Assembly (NCBI RefSeq): GCF_001647275.1 | Contig: NZ_LRMM01000006.1 | Span: forward strand, 1 to 64,000 | Origin: Rufibacter ruber | Lineage (GTDB): Bacteria > Bacteroidota > Bacteroidia > Cytophagales > Hymenobacteraceae | DNA: 64,000 nt | Direction of reading: 5' to 3' | Part shown: positions 50,688 to 59,964 of the stretch, one piece after another | Position numbering within the stretch: position 1 is the first letter of the stretch | Layout: the number at the start of each line of letters is the position of its first letter | Program-made: the position numbers and the translations under genes | Notes under the pieces: generated by a model | What the model saw: the letters and a program-made list of their open reading frames with translations, nothing else | Database searches by the model: none | What the model was told of the DNA's origin: nothing

Positions 50688-53132
50688 ATGAAAAAAAGCT
50701 ATCAACTCTTCCTCCTTGCTTGTCTCAGTCTCTGTTGTTTCTTTCAGGCCCTGGCCCAAAGTTCAACGGGTATTACCGGAACGTTGGTAGACTCCAAAGG
50801 CGAGCCGCTAAGCTACGGAACGGTGGCCCTGATCCGGAAAGCCGATGCGGCCGTGGTAGACGGGGCCGGCGTGGAGGTGAATGGCCATTTTAAGCTGAAG
50901 AGCCCCGCCCCCGGCACTTATTTCCTGAAAGTGACCGCCATGGGCTATGGCACGCTGGAGACTCCGGCGTTTGTGGTGAACCAGGCGGGCTTTCAGAAAG
51001 AGTTCGGGAAACTGGCGCTGGCCCAGGATGCAAAGATGCTGCAGGAAGTGACCGTAGAATCAATGCGCCCCACCATCATCAACCACCCAGACAAAATGGT
51101 GGTGAGCGTGGAAGGCACCGTAATGGCCGCCGGCAGCACCGCCATGGAAGTTTTGTCAAAATCGCCGGGCGTGTGGGTAGACCAGGACGGCAACATCCAG
51201 CTCAACGGCAAGGCGGGCGTACGGGTCATGATTGACGGCAAGCTGACCTACATGAGCGGCAAACAGCTGCAGACCATGCTCCAGTCCATGCCCGCCGACA
51301 ATATCAAGGACCTGGAGATCATCACCAACCCTTCGTCTAAATTCGATGCCGAGGGAAACTCCGGCATCATCAACATCAACCTGAAGAAAAATCAGATGAC
51401 GGGACTCAACGGCAGCGTGTACACCGGCTACCAGTACAACAAACTGCACGGCTACTCGGCGGGAACCAACATCAACTATAAGAGCGGCAAATGGAATTCG
51501 TTTTTGAATGCCGATTTCGGCCGCAGGCCCAACCTGCGCACCAACACCATGACCCGGCTTTTCCTGAACGAAGGCCAGCCCACCAGCTTTGATCAGCGCG
51601 GGCGCGAGGAGACTTTCAGAAATGTTCCGTCGGTGAGGCTGGGCACCGATTACCAGCTGAACGACCAACACAGCTTTGGGGCGATGGCGTATGTAATGAC
51701 CGTAGACTATGACAATTCCTTCGTGACGGAGACGTACCTGCGCAACAGCAATCCTTTGGAAGACTCCCTCATCAGCGCCCGGAACCTGATTGACGCCGAT
51801 TACTTCAACATCACCCTAAACGGGCACTACGCCTATAAACTGGATACCCTGGGCAGTTCCCTCACCGCCGACGTGGATTACGTGAAAATCACCGACAACA
51901 ATGACGCCGGGTTCTTCAACAGCGGCCAGTACGTGAACCAGGCACCGCAGCTCCGGCTGGAGCAGTTGGGCAGCTACAATCCTACCACTTTCCATATCTA
52001 CTCGGCCAAGGCCGATTTCACCCGCAAATTCCAGAACAAGAGCAAGTTGGAGGCGGGTCTCAAAGCCAGCTACGTGGAATCTGACAACGAGCTGCAGTTC
52101 TATTTTGTAGAGGGGAATTCCCGGCGGCCAGATTCCAAGCGCAGCAACCACTTTATATATAGAGAGAACATTTACGCGGGCTACGCCAATTACAGTGCCA
52201 ACCTGGGCGAGCGTTGGAGCGTGCAGGCAGGGCTACGGGCGGAGCAGACGGTGTCTAAAGGCCGGTCAGTGACCCTGAAGCATACCACGCCCCGCCGTTA
52301 CCTTGATTTCTTCCCCAGCCTGTTTGTTCAGCAGAAAGTGACAGACAACTACCAGTTGACCTACAACTACAGCCGCCGCATCAACCGGCCGCAGTACGAT
52401 GACCTGAACCCGTTCATTTTCTACCTGGACCCTCTCACCTGGGCCCAAGGCAACCCGGCCCTGCGGCCGCAGTACACGCATTCGTTCCAGGTGTCACAGA
52501 CGTTCAAGAAAGACTACATTCTCACGCTAGGTTACGCGCACACCAAAGATTTCATTGCAGAGATTCCGGTGCAGAACAATGAAACCAACACCACTATCTT
52601 TTCCCAGCGCAACGTAGATGCCTTCAAGAACCTGAACGGTACATTGGTGGTGCCGGTACGCATCATGAAGAAATGGGAGGCGAGCAACAACCTGGGCTTC
52701 GGGTTTCAGTCTTTTACCACGTATGTGCAGGAGAACCAGCCTATTTTGAACGAGCAGATCTACTACATGCTCAACTCCAACCATACCCTTCAGTTGCCGC
52801 ACAAGATAAAGATGGAGCTGAACCTGGGCCTACAGGGGCCGCAGGCCTATGGGCTCTACACCATTGAGCGTACCTGGTGGCTGGACTCCGGTGTAAAGCG
52901 TTCTTTCCTGAAAGACAACCTGGACGTGAGCCTCACCGTGACCGATATCTTCAGAACCCGCAAGGTGGTGGGCTCTGCCAACTTTGACGGCAACATCAAC
53001 GCCTTTGACCAGTACTTCGCGGCGCAGAGCTTTCGGGTGAACCTGCGCTACCGCTTCAGCAAAGGCCAGAAGTTTGAGATGCAGCGCCGTTCCACCAACC
53101 TGGAGGAACTCAACCGCGCCGGAGGCAACTAG
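50688..53132 (+). CDS. Outer-membrane beta-barrel receptor with carboxypeptidase-like N-domain (copy 1)
   Basis: The 814-residue protein has a signal peptide (to about 24, ending ALAQ) and a CarboxypepD_reg-like domain (about 28-112, GTLVDSKGEPLSYGTVALIR). A plug-like region follows (about 125-230, with SKSPGVWVDQDGNIQLNGKAG and NPSSKFDAEGNSGIININ). A C-terminal OMP_b-brl_3 barrel runs to the end (about 380-814), with YNYSRRINRPQYDDLNPF and GNPALRPQYTHSFQVSQTF. The family is TonB-receptor-like; no TonB box is obvious and the ligand is unknown. A paralogue lies 550 nt downstream. Confidence 0.93.
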   Translation: MKKSYQLFLLACLSLCCFFQALAQSSTGITGTLVDSKGEPLSYGTVALIRKADAAVVDGAGVEVNGHFKLKSPAPGTYFLKVTAMGYGTLETPAFVVNQAGFQKEFGKLALAQDAKMLQEVTVESMRPTIINHPDKMVVSVEGTVMAAGSTAMEVLSKSPGVWVDQDGNIQLNGKAGVRVMIDGKLTYMSGKQLQTMLQSMPADNIKDLEIITNPSSKFDAEGNSGIININLKKNQMTGLNGSVYTGYQYNKLHGYSAGTNINYKSGKWNSFLNADFGRRPNLRTNTMTRLFLNEGQPTSFDQRGREETFRNVPSVRLGTDYQLNDQHSFGAMAYVMTVDYDNSFVTETYLRNSNPLEDSLISARNLIDADYFNITLNGHYAYKLDTLGSSLTADVDYVKITDNNDAGFFNSGQYVNQAPQLRLEQLGSYNPTTFHIYSAKADFTRKFQNKSKLEAGLKASYVESDNELQFYFVEGNSRRPDSKRSNHFIYRENIYAGYANYSANLGERWSVQAGLRAEQTVSKGRSVTLKHTTPRRYLDFFPSLFVQQKVTDNYQLTYNYSRRINRPQYDDLNPFIFYLDPLTWAQGNPALRPQYTHSFQVSQTFKKDYILTLGYAHTKDFIAEIPVQNNETNTTIFSQRNVDAFKNLNGTLVVPVRIMKKWEASNNLGFGFQSFTTYVQENQPILNEQIYYMLNSNHTLQLPHKIKMELNLGLQGPQAYGLYTIERTWWLDSGVKRSFLKDNLDVSLTVTDIFRTRKVVGSANFDGNINAFDQYFAAQSFRVNLRYRFSKGQKFEMQRRSTNLEELNRAGGN

Positions 53133-53199
53133 AGGTCATTTCCTGCTGGCAATGGCCTTGCCATTAGAATACCTATTACTGCCTGACAAATGGTATTTT

Positions 53200-53239
53200 C
53201 TGTTTTTGGCCTGATTTTTAAAAAGTAGGCCGAAAACAG
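53200..53239. repeat. HP40 hairpin copy 31 (GTAG variant)
   Basis: CTGTTTTTGGCCTGATTTTT faces AAAAAGTAGGCCGAAAACAG, 67 nt after the first receptor's stop. Confidence 0.9.
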
Positions 53240-53282
53240 AAATTAAGATAGCCACCCTCCATGGAGGGAGCAGCTACTAATG

Positions 53283-53328
53283 ATTTGCGTTTTGGGGCTG
53301 ATTTGATAAAACAGCCCCAAACGCAAAT
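53283..53328. repeat. HP40 hairpin copy 32 (extended)
   Basis: ATTTGCGTTTTGGGGCTGAT faces AAAACAGCCCCAAACGCAAAT. The outer ATTTGCG/CGCAAAT extension also occurs in copy 27. It is the second of two hairpins 43 nt apart. Confidence 0.93.
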
Positions 53329-53391
53329 TCTCGCTTACTCTACCAGGCCCTCCCTTTCCTCCAGAGAAAATATTTTTATTAAAACAGTACA

Positions 53392-53412
53392 GTACCTTGC
53401 GTTGCATAGTAC
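53392..53412. promoter_or_regulatory. Candidate 21-bp operator, site 1
   Basis: GTACCTTGC, then GTTG, then CATAGTAC: GTAC half-sites at both ends. It lies about 54 nt upstream of the 49-residue gene. Site 2 at 53634 differs at only two positions. Confidence 0.6.
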
Positions 53413-53465
53413 CTTATTATATATTTGCTCCATCAACAGAAATAATTCCTCTAACCCCTACTACT

Positions 53466-53615
53466 ATGGAAAATTACCAGCTCCTTCACCTCTTCGCCCA
53501 GATATTCCTCTTTTTGGCCACCTTCACCTTAGGTATGGTGGGGTATGTGCTGCTGTCTTCACACGTGGGTAAAAAAGTGCGTACAGGATCAAATCAGCCG
53601 CTCCGGTTTAGTTAA
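53466..53615 (+). CDS. Small single-helix membrane protein (49 residues)
   Basis: The product MENYQLLHLFAQIFLFLATF... has one hydrophobic helix (about 8-34) and a short basic tail ending SNQPLRFS. It recalls no named family. The gene sits between the two receptor genes and has a 21-bp GTAC-ended operator-like site upstream. The same site precedes receptor copy 2, suggesting shared regulation. A longer frame starts at 53397 but would run through that site; ATG 53466 is preferred. Confidence 0.65.
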   Translation: MENYQLLHLFAQIFLFLATFTLGMVGYVLLSSHVGKKVRTGSNQPLRFS

Positions 53616-53633
53616 GGCTTTTTTTTTGATAAT

Positions 53634-53654
53634 GTACCTTGCATTACATAGTAC
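53634..53654. promoter_or_regulatory. Candidate 21-bp operator, site 2
   Basis: GTACCTTGC, then ATTA, then CATAGTAC, 32 nt upstream of the second receptor's start codon. Confidence 0.62.
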
Positions 53655-53686
53655 TATAGAAAAATAAAAACACTAATTTCTCTAAC

Positions 53687-56127
53687 ATGAAAAAGCTTTC
53701 TCAATTCCTCTTCTTACTGGTCGCCCTGGCCTTCACTGGCCAGGCTGCCATGGCCCAATCTACGGGTTCCCTCACCGGCCGGTAGTAGATGAAAAAGGCG
53801 AACCCCTCAGCTACGGCACCGTGGCCTTACTCAAAGCCGATGACAAGACTGTTCTCACCGGCACGTCCATTCAACTGGACGGGACATTCTCTCTGAAAAC
53901 TCCCGGCAAAGGAACTTACCTGCTGCGCATCAGCGCCATGGGGTTTGCCCATCATGACCTGGCTCCCTTTGATGCTCCCGCGGCAGGTTTTACCCGTGAT
54001 TTTGGGAAAGTAGTACTGAAACAGGATTCCAAAATGCTCAAGGAGGTGACCGTGCAGAACCTTCGGCCCAGCATAGATGTACAGCCCGATAAGATGGTGG
54101 TGAGCGTAGAGGGAACAGCCATGGCTGCCGGCAATACCGCTTATGACGTGCTGGCCAAGTCGCCGGGCGTATTTGTAGACCAGGACGGGAACATCCAGCT
54201 GAACGGAAAGCAGGGCGTAAAAGTGATGATTGATGGCAAACTCACCTACCTGGACGGCAAGCAACTCCAAACCATGCTGCAGGGCATGCCCGCAGACAAC
54301 CTGAAGAATTTGGAGATCATCGCCAACCCATCGGCTAAATATGATGCGGAGGGAACCGGGGGCATCATCAACCTCAACCTGAAGAAAAACAACCTGGACG
54401 GGCTGAACGGCAGCGTGTACGGCGGTTACCAGAACAATACCAAAAGTGGCGGCAACGGCGGCCTCAACCTCAACCTGAAGCAGGGTAAATGGAGTTCATT
54501 TGCCACCGTAGACCTGGCCCAGCGCCCGCGCAAGAGAACCTTTACCATGGACCGTGTTTTTGCTAATGAAGGCACTACTGCTTTGCTTACCCAGGCAGGG
54601 AAAGAAGAAGGCAGTTCCTTCTCCCCTTCCCTGCGCGTAGGGACTGACTATGACCTGAACAAAAACCATAGCGTGGGCGGCACAGTAAGCCTTTCCAGCA
54701 TTCGTTCCACCTCTGGGGTGGCCACTAATTCAGTTTTAGACGACCCAACCCAAGCAGGACGGCTGTACAACCAGACCACCACCCACAACAGGCAGCGGTA
54801 CCACAGCGTCTCTTTCAATGCACACTATACCGGCAAACTCGACACTTTGGGCACTACCCTTTCGGCAGATCTTGACGTGGTGCGCATCAAAGACAGCACC
54901 CCCAGTGATTTCCTGAACCTCCAAACCTTCAGCTATAAACCAGGCTCGGAACAAGAATATTTTGAAACGCTTAACCCAACTGCGTACCAGATTTATTCGG
55001 CCAAGGTAGATTTTGTACGTCCGCTGCCGTCCATGAAAGGAAAACTGGAACTGGGCGCCAAGGCCAGCTACGTGGAGTCTGACAACCAGATAGATTTTTA
55101 CAGCCTTGACAAGGGCGAGCAGGTGCAGCACAGTGTCCGGAAAGGCGACCATTTCATTTATGATGAGAAGATTCTGGCCGGGTACACCAACTTCAGCGCC
55201 AGCCTGAGCCCTAAATTCACGCTTCAGGCCGGTCTGCGGGCCGAATACACCAATTCTGAGGGAAATTCCATCCCTAATAATAAAGTGACTCCCCGCTCCT
55301 ATCTGGACTGGTTCCCCAGTGTGTTTGTGCAGCAGAAAGTCTCTGGAAACTATATGGTCAGCTACAACTACAGCCGCCGCATCTTCCGGCCCCGCTACAG
55401 CAACCTGAACCCGTTCCGGTTTTACATTGACGCCAACACCTACGCAGAGGGCAACCCCTACCTGAAACCGGAGTACACCAACTCGTTCCAGGTAACCCAG
55501 ACCTATAGGAAGAACTATAACCTGACCCTGGGCTACGCCCACACCAAAGATGATATCTCAGAGGTGCCTTATTTCTACCCAGAGCAAAACGTGATGGTCT
55601 TCCGGCAAAGCAACGTGGAGAGCGCCACCACCAACGCCACCCTGACAGTGCCGGTTACGGTCACCTCTAAATGGAACATGAGCAACAACGTAACGGTGGC
55701 ATACCAGAAATTTCAGACGTTGGTAAAGGAGAAGGTCATTGAGAATGCGCAAACCATGTTCATGGCCCAAACCAACCACAACATCTTGTTGCCTAAAGGT
55801 TTCAAAGCCGAAGTCAACGGTTCGTACCGGGGCAAAGGGGCGTTCAACGTGTATAAAACAGATCCGGCGGGTTGGGTAGACGTGGCTGTAAAACGCTCTT
55901 TCTTTAAAGATAAGCTGGATGTGAACCTGGCCGTGACAGATATCTTCCGGACCCAGAGAATGAAGGGGATCTCTGTGGTGAACGGGAACACTAACAAGAT
56001 TGACATGTACCACTCAAGCCAAAGCGTGCGCCTGAACCTGCGCTACCGCTTTCTTAAAGGCGAGAAATTTGAGGTGAAGCGCCGCAACGCCAGCCTGGAG
56101 GAGTTAAACCGGGCCGGCGGAAATTAA
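53687..56127 (+). CDS. Outer-membrane beta-barrel receptor, copy 2, frameshifted near 53783
   Basis: This is a close paralogue of the 50688 gene. It starts at ATG 53687 with a signal peptide (MKKLSQFLFLLVALAFTGQA, then AMAQ). At 53780-53788 the frame hits TAGTAG: CTCACCGGCCGGTAGTAG reads LTGR-stop. One extra G would read TGRVVDEKGEPLSYG, matching the paralogue (GTLVDSKGEPLSYG) and restoring an 813-residue protein. Downstream, the plug-like region and OMP_b-brl_3 barrel are intact (SKSPGVFVDQDGNIQLNGK ... YNYSRRIFRPRYSNLNPF). A GTAC-ended operator-like site is upstream. Ligand unknown. Confidence 0.9.
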
Positions 56128-56252
56128 CCTTCGCCCCTGACATTGCTTAGGCTTACAATATATTTTCTTAAATTGACCCACTAAACCTGCGGCCTGGGCA
56201 GTACTCAACGTAGCTGCCCAGGCTTAATTTGTAACCCTTATAGACCTTGACA

Positions 56253-56900
56253 GTGAGTATTTCAAGAAATTTGATGTTGGCTCTAGTAGCCGCCAGCACC
56301 TTTGCCGCCTGCAAAAATGAAACGCCCGCAGAGAAACCTGCGTCAGCAGCTGCCCAAGAAACAACGGCCGCAGATGATTCAACCGCCACGGCTGACCCTG
56401 CCGGCCAGACTCTTTCCCCCGCCCAGGCAAACCCAGAGATAGTGTACATCAATTCTGATTCGCTCCTGACCAAATACCAGTTTTTCAAAGATGTGAAATC
56501 ACGCCTTGAGGCCAAAGCCAAACGCCTGGACAGCGATTTCAGAAGCAAAGGCGAGGCGTTTCAGCGCGAGGTAGGCCAGTTTCAGCAGCAGGCAGCCGGC
56601 ATGACCCAGGAACAACGCGCCTCTACCGAGCAGCGTCTGGGCCAGAAACAGCAGCAATTGGCAGCCCAGCAGCAAAGTGCCGGCAACCAGTTGGCCAATG
56701 ACGAGAACGAGGAGATGAAGAAGATCTATGAGAAAGTAGAGAGTTATCTTAAAAAGTTAAGTGCTGACCGCGGCTATAAAATGGTTTTAACCTATACCCG
56801 GGGCAACAGCGCTATTCTATACGGTGACAAATCATTAGACATCACCACTGAAGTAATCAAAGGCCTGAACGAAGAATACGCTAAAACTAAAAAGAAATAA
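56253..56900 (+). CDS. OmpH/Skp-like lipoprotein
   Basis: This is a 215-residue lipoprotein: SISRNLMLALVAASTFAAC is a signal with lipobox. A low-complexity acidic/Ala region follows (about 20-55), then the OmpH domain (IVYINSDSLLTKYQFFKDV ... coiled coil ... DRGYKMVLTYTRGNSAILYG). Skp-type proteins chaperone outer-membrane proteins in the periplasm, so its place after two barrel-protein genes is suggestive. No ATG is available at the right place: GTG 56253 fits best, TTG 56247 is also possible, and ATG at the tenth codon would cut the signal. A strong terminator follows. Confidence 0.87.
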   Translation: MSISRNLMLALVAASTFAACKNETPAEKPASAAAQETTAADDSTATADPAGQTLSPAQANPEIVYINSDSLLTKYQFFKDVKSRLEAKAKRLDSDFRSKGEAFQREVGQFQQQAAGMTQEQRASTEQRLGQKQQQLAAQQQSAGNQLANDENEEMKKIYEKVESYLKKLSADRGYKMVLTYTRGNSAILYGDKSLDITTEVIKGLNEEYAKTKKK

Positions 56901-56924
56901 GCTTATCTTACTTCTTCCTAAATC

Positions 56925-56957
56925 TAAAAAAGCCGACGCCACCGTCGGCTTTTTTTT
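56925..56957 (+). terminator. Intrinsic terminator after the OmpH-like gene
   Basis: The stem AGCCGACG with CGTCGGCT is followed by TTTTTTTT; the A-rich left flank makes it bidirectional. Confidence 0.9.
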
Positions 56958-56990
56958 GTGGGGGTGGGGTGGTGATTTCATCCAGATTTT

Positions 56991-57030
56991 CTGTTTTGGG
57001 GCTGTTTTCAAGAAAACAGCCCCAAAACAG
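56991..57030. repeat. HP40 hairpin copy 33 (perfect palindrome)
   Basis: CTGTTTTGGGGCTGTTTTC pairs fully (19 bp) with GAAAACAGCCCCAAAACAG, loop AA. The flanking TTT/AAA extends the stem. It lies between convergent genes. Confidence 0.98.
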
Positions 57031-57107
57031 AAAGGGGCTCTCTTTCCTTGGTTGGAGGCCGTTCTTGTTTTGCCTTCCCAGCGCAGAAACATGGTGCCCT
57101 ACTTGTA

Positions 57108-58415
57108 TTACAGTTCCTCTAATGACTTCCCGGTGTCCCTCCCCCAGAGTAAATGTTTGCTGCTCCCTACCACCTGCCCGCCGTAGATCCCTTTATGGCC
57201 AGAGAACAGATACGCAACCACGCAGGCCAAACCGGCATACATACCGCAGCCACTCCCAAAGAGTTCAACCGCCATAAAGGTACACGCCAGCGGAGTGTTG
57301 GCGGCACCGGCAAAAACTGCCACAAAGCCAAGGGCGGCCAACATCTCCAACGGCAGCGGAAGCCACGGGAACAAGGCATTGCCCAGGGTGGCACCAATAA
57401 AAAACAGCGGCGTCACCTCACCGCCCTTAAAACCACAACCCAGGGTCAACGCCGTTAAGAACAGTTTCAGGGCGAAATCATACCCAGGCAAAGGGGTTTC
57501 AAACGAGGCGACAATGGTGGGAATGCCCAATCCCACATAGTTGGTGGTGCCCAGGGCCCATAGAACCAGCAGCAGCAAGACACCGCCAATGGCAGGCCGC
57601 AAAGGGCGGTACGCAATGGTGGTTTTAAAAATAGCGGCCACCGCATGAGAAGCACCGGCAAACCCTCTCGCCACCACCCCAAAGCAGATCCCCGCCAAAA
57701 GGGTGGCCCCCAGTGACAGCACAGTGAAAGCAGGCGGCACCACCTCCGGATAAACCGTATGGCCCACCCCCCAACTCAGCGTGACCCAGTGCGCAAAACA
57801 GGCCGTTAAAAAGCTGGGCAACAGCGCGTGGTACCGGAGCTGGCCTATCAGAAAGACCTCTAGCCCAAAAACAGCACCGGCCAGCGGCGTACCAAACACT
57901 GAGGCGAACCCGCCGCTCACGCCACAGATCAGGAGCACCTGCCGGTCCCGCGGGCGGAGCTTCAGCCACGGGGTCAGTTGATCTGCCAGGCTTCCGCCCA
58001 TCTGAACGGCAGTCCCCTCCCTTCCGGCGGAGCCGCCCACCAGGTGGGTAAGCACAGTGGCCAGCATGACCAGCGGGGCCATCACGAAGGGGATTCTGGC
58101 AAGGTTGGGCTTCTGGATTGTCTGGAGAAGCAAGTTGTTCCCTCCTTCTGAGCCTTTGCCCCCATACTGGTACGCAGCCCCAATAAGGAAACCCGCTACC
58201 GGAAGAAGGTAAAGTACCCACGCGTGCGTCTCGCGGTACTGGGTTACAAGCTCCAGCAACACCAGAAAAAGAGCAGAGGCAGACCCGGAGACGCCCCCCA
58301 CCAGAAGCGAAATGAAAACCCAGCGCAAAAGGTACCTCAGCAGCACCCCGTGCCCCTGCCGGTGAAACGCTTTTTTAGGGGATAGTTGGGCAAGAAGATG
58401 TTGTAGAAACGGCAT
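57108..58415 (-). CDS. ClC-family chloride channel/transporter
   Basis: This is a 435-residue integral membrane protein of the voltage-gated chloride channel family. Family landmarks are GGSAGREGTAVQMGGSLAD (the GREGP-like selectivity loop, here with Thr instead of Pro), CGVSGGFASVFGTPLAGAVF, and GCGFKGGEVTPLFFIGATLG (equivalent to the GxFxP region). No CBS domains follow. Whether it is a channel or an H+ exchanger, and for which anion, cannot be told. ATG 58415 is preferred over an upstream TTG at 58463. Confidence 0.92.
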   Translation of the reverse strand: MPFLQHLLAQLSPKKAFHRQGHGVLLRYLLRWVFISLLVGGVSGSASALFLVLLELVTQYRETHAWVLYLLPVAGFLIGAAYQYGGKGSEGGNNLLLQTIQKPNLARIPFVMAPLVMLATVLTHLVGGSAGREGTAVQMGGSLADQLTPWLKLRPRDRQVLLICGVSGGFASVFGTPLAGAVFGLEVFLIGQLRYHALLPSFLTACFAHWVTLSWGVGHTVYPEVVPPAFTVLSLGATLLAGICFGVVARGFAGASHAVAAIFKTTIAYRPLRPAIGGVLLLLVLWALGTTNYVGLGIPTIVASFETPLPGYDFALKLFLTALTLGCGFKGGEVTPLFFIGATLGNALFPWLPLPLEMLAALGFVAVFAGAANTPLACTFMAVELFGSGCGMYAGLACVVAYLFSGHKGIYGGQVVGSSKHLLWGRDTGKSLEEL

Positions 58416-58551
58416 GTGCCTAGATTTGAAAAATACCTGCAGTAGCCTTTCAGGCGAAGGCAAGCCAACAGGTTGCTAAGACAGACTGCCTAAAAGTAAC
58501 AGGTAAAGCAAATTCTTCCTTTTGCATGCCGAAGGATTTTTTGAAAGATTT

Positions 58552-58591
58552 CTGTTTTGGGGCTGTTTTTAGAAAAGCAGCCCCAAAACAG
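58552..58591. repeat. HP40 hairpin copy 34
   Basis: CTGTTTTGGGGCTG pairs with CAGCCCCAAAACAG; the inner TTTTT/AAAAG closes the loop. It ends 7 nt before the ABC permease stop. Confidence 0.95.
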
Positions 58592-58598
58592 AAGATGC

Positions 58599-59834
58599 CT
58601 ACTCATACCGAAGCGATTCAATAGGATCCAGCTTAGATGCTTTGTAAGCAGGGTAGTACCCCGAAATCAGACCAACGGTAATACAGGTGGCCATCCCTAC
58701 AAACATCCAGAGCCACGGCACAATGAATTCGCCCTGACCTATGAGAATAGAGATGCCGTTGCCCATTAATACCCCAAATATGATTCCGGCAATGCCGCCC
58801 AGGACACAGATCACAATGGCTTCAATCAGGAACTGCTGCCTGATTTGCTTGATGGTGGCACCCAGGGCTTTTCTAATGCCAATCTCGCGGGTACGCTCAG
58901 TGACGCTGACCATCATGATGTTCATTAAACCAATGGAGGCCCCCAGCAGGGTGATAAACCCTACTAAAACCCCAAAAGATTTCACGTAGCCGGTAATATC
59001 ATCCAGGGTCTTCGCCACAGAGTCACTGCGGGTGATTTCAAACGAGTCTTCCTGCCCCAGCGGGTCTTGCCGAAGCTTGCGCATGATACCGGTGGCTTCG
59101 TCCATGACAAAGGCCAGGCTGGTATTGTTGGTAATGACAGATTTAATGGAAAACGTCAGTGGCTGATTGGTAGGAATTTGGGTGGCCGTCTCTAAGGGGA
59201 TAATGATCATCCGGTTGCTTCCGCCGCCGCCCAGTCCGCCGCCTTCATCTTTGATGGTGCCCACCACCTTGAACCTGCGGCCCAGCATAACAATGTTCTG
59301 CCCTACGGCACTTTGTTTAGGGAAAAGCTTTTTGGCCACCTCTGGCCCAATGATGGCTACCGGCGCCCCGCTTTGGTGCTCCAGGCTGGAGAAAGGGCGG
59401 CCTGCCTCCAGGTCATACGTTTCATTGGCCAGGAAATTCTCATCTCCCCCCTGCACACTGATATTGGGGTTGGTCTTGATGCTCCCGGCTTTCACCGTGG
59501 TTGCGCCAGAGATTTGGGTGGCCAGGCTTACCCGCGCCTTGCCTTCCATGAGCTCCTTGTAGCGCTTGGCCTGGAACTCGGTAATGTTAGGGTATACCTT
59601 GTTCTGCTTTCCGCCGCGGCTGCCGCGCCCCTCCCACTTCTTCTCTATGTCAAAAGAATTGGCCCCCAAGGTAGAAAAGGTACTGGAGACCGAATACTTG
59701 ATACCCTCAATTGCCGTTAACATACCAACCAGGGCGGTGATGCCTATGGCAATGATCATAGCCGTGAGCACCGTTCTCAGGAGGTTGCTTTTAATGGACC
59801 GAAAGCCTTCCTTGATGTTTTCAGTATAATTCAT
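58599..59834 (-). CDS. MacB-like ABC transporter permease (FtsX family)
   Basis: The 411-residue protein has the MacB plan: an N-terminal helix (LRTVLTAMIIAIGITALVGM, about 25-45), a large periplasmic domain (about 50-285, with GANSFDIEKKWEGRG), and three C-terminal FtsX helices starting with SFGVLVGFITLLGASIGLMNIMMVSVTERTREIGIRKA. Such permeases work with an ATPase in efflux, lipoprotein handling or signalling. No ATPase gene is adjacent, so the partner is elsewhere. ATG 59834 (MNYTENIKEGFRSIKSN) is the family start. Confidence 0.93.
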   Translation of the reverse strand: MNYTENIKEGFRSIKSNLLRTVLTAMIIAIGITALVGMLTAIEGIKYSVSSTFSTLGANSFDIEKKWEGRGSRGGKQNKVYPNITEFQAKRYKELMEGKARVSLATQISGATTVKAGSIKTNPNISVQGGDENFLANETYDLEAGRPFSSLEHQSGAPVAIIGPEVAKKLFPKQSAVGQNIVMLGRRFKVVGTIKDEGGGLGGGGSNRMIIIPLETATQIPTNQPLTFSIKSVITNNTSLAFVMDEATGIMRKLRQDPLGQEDSFEITRSDSVAKTLDDITGYVKSFGVLVGFITLLGASIGLMNIMMVSVTERTREIGIRKALGATIKQIRQQFLIEAIVICVLGGIAGIIFGVLMGNGISILIGQGEFIVPWLWMFVGMATCITVGLISGYYPAYKASKLDPIESLRYE

Positions 59835-59964
59835 AGTGGGTGAAAAAGAGCAGTACAGGAATAGGGTATCTGTCGTAGAAAGCAAAGAAATCTTACTACC
59901 ATAAAAGTAATGGTTTTCCGGTTTACTGCCTGATTTTCTTAAATTTGTTTAAAACTGTTTGTAA

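Noticed and set aside
53261-53572. Alternative 103-residue frame overlapping the 49-residue gene
   Set aside because: It starts inside repeat DNA, crosses HP40 copy 32 and the operator-like site, and has no family features.
54736-55542. Open frame antisense to receptor copy 2
   Set aside because: Shadow of the barrel region, with no start-site or family support.
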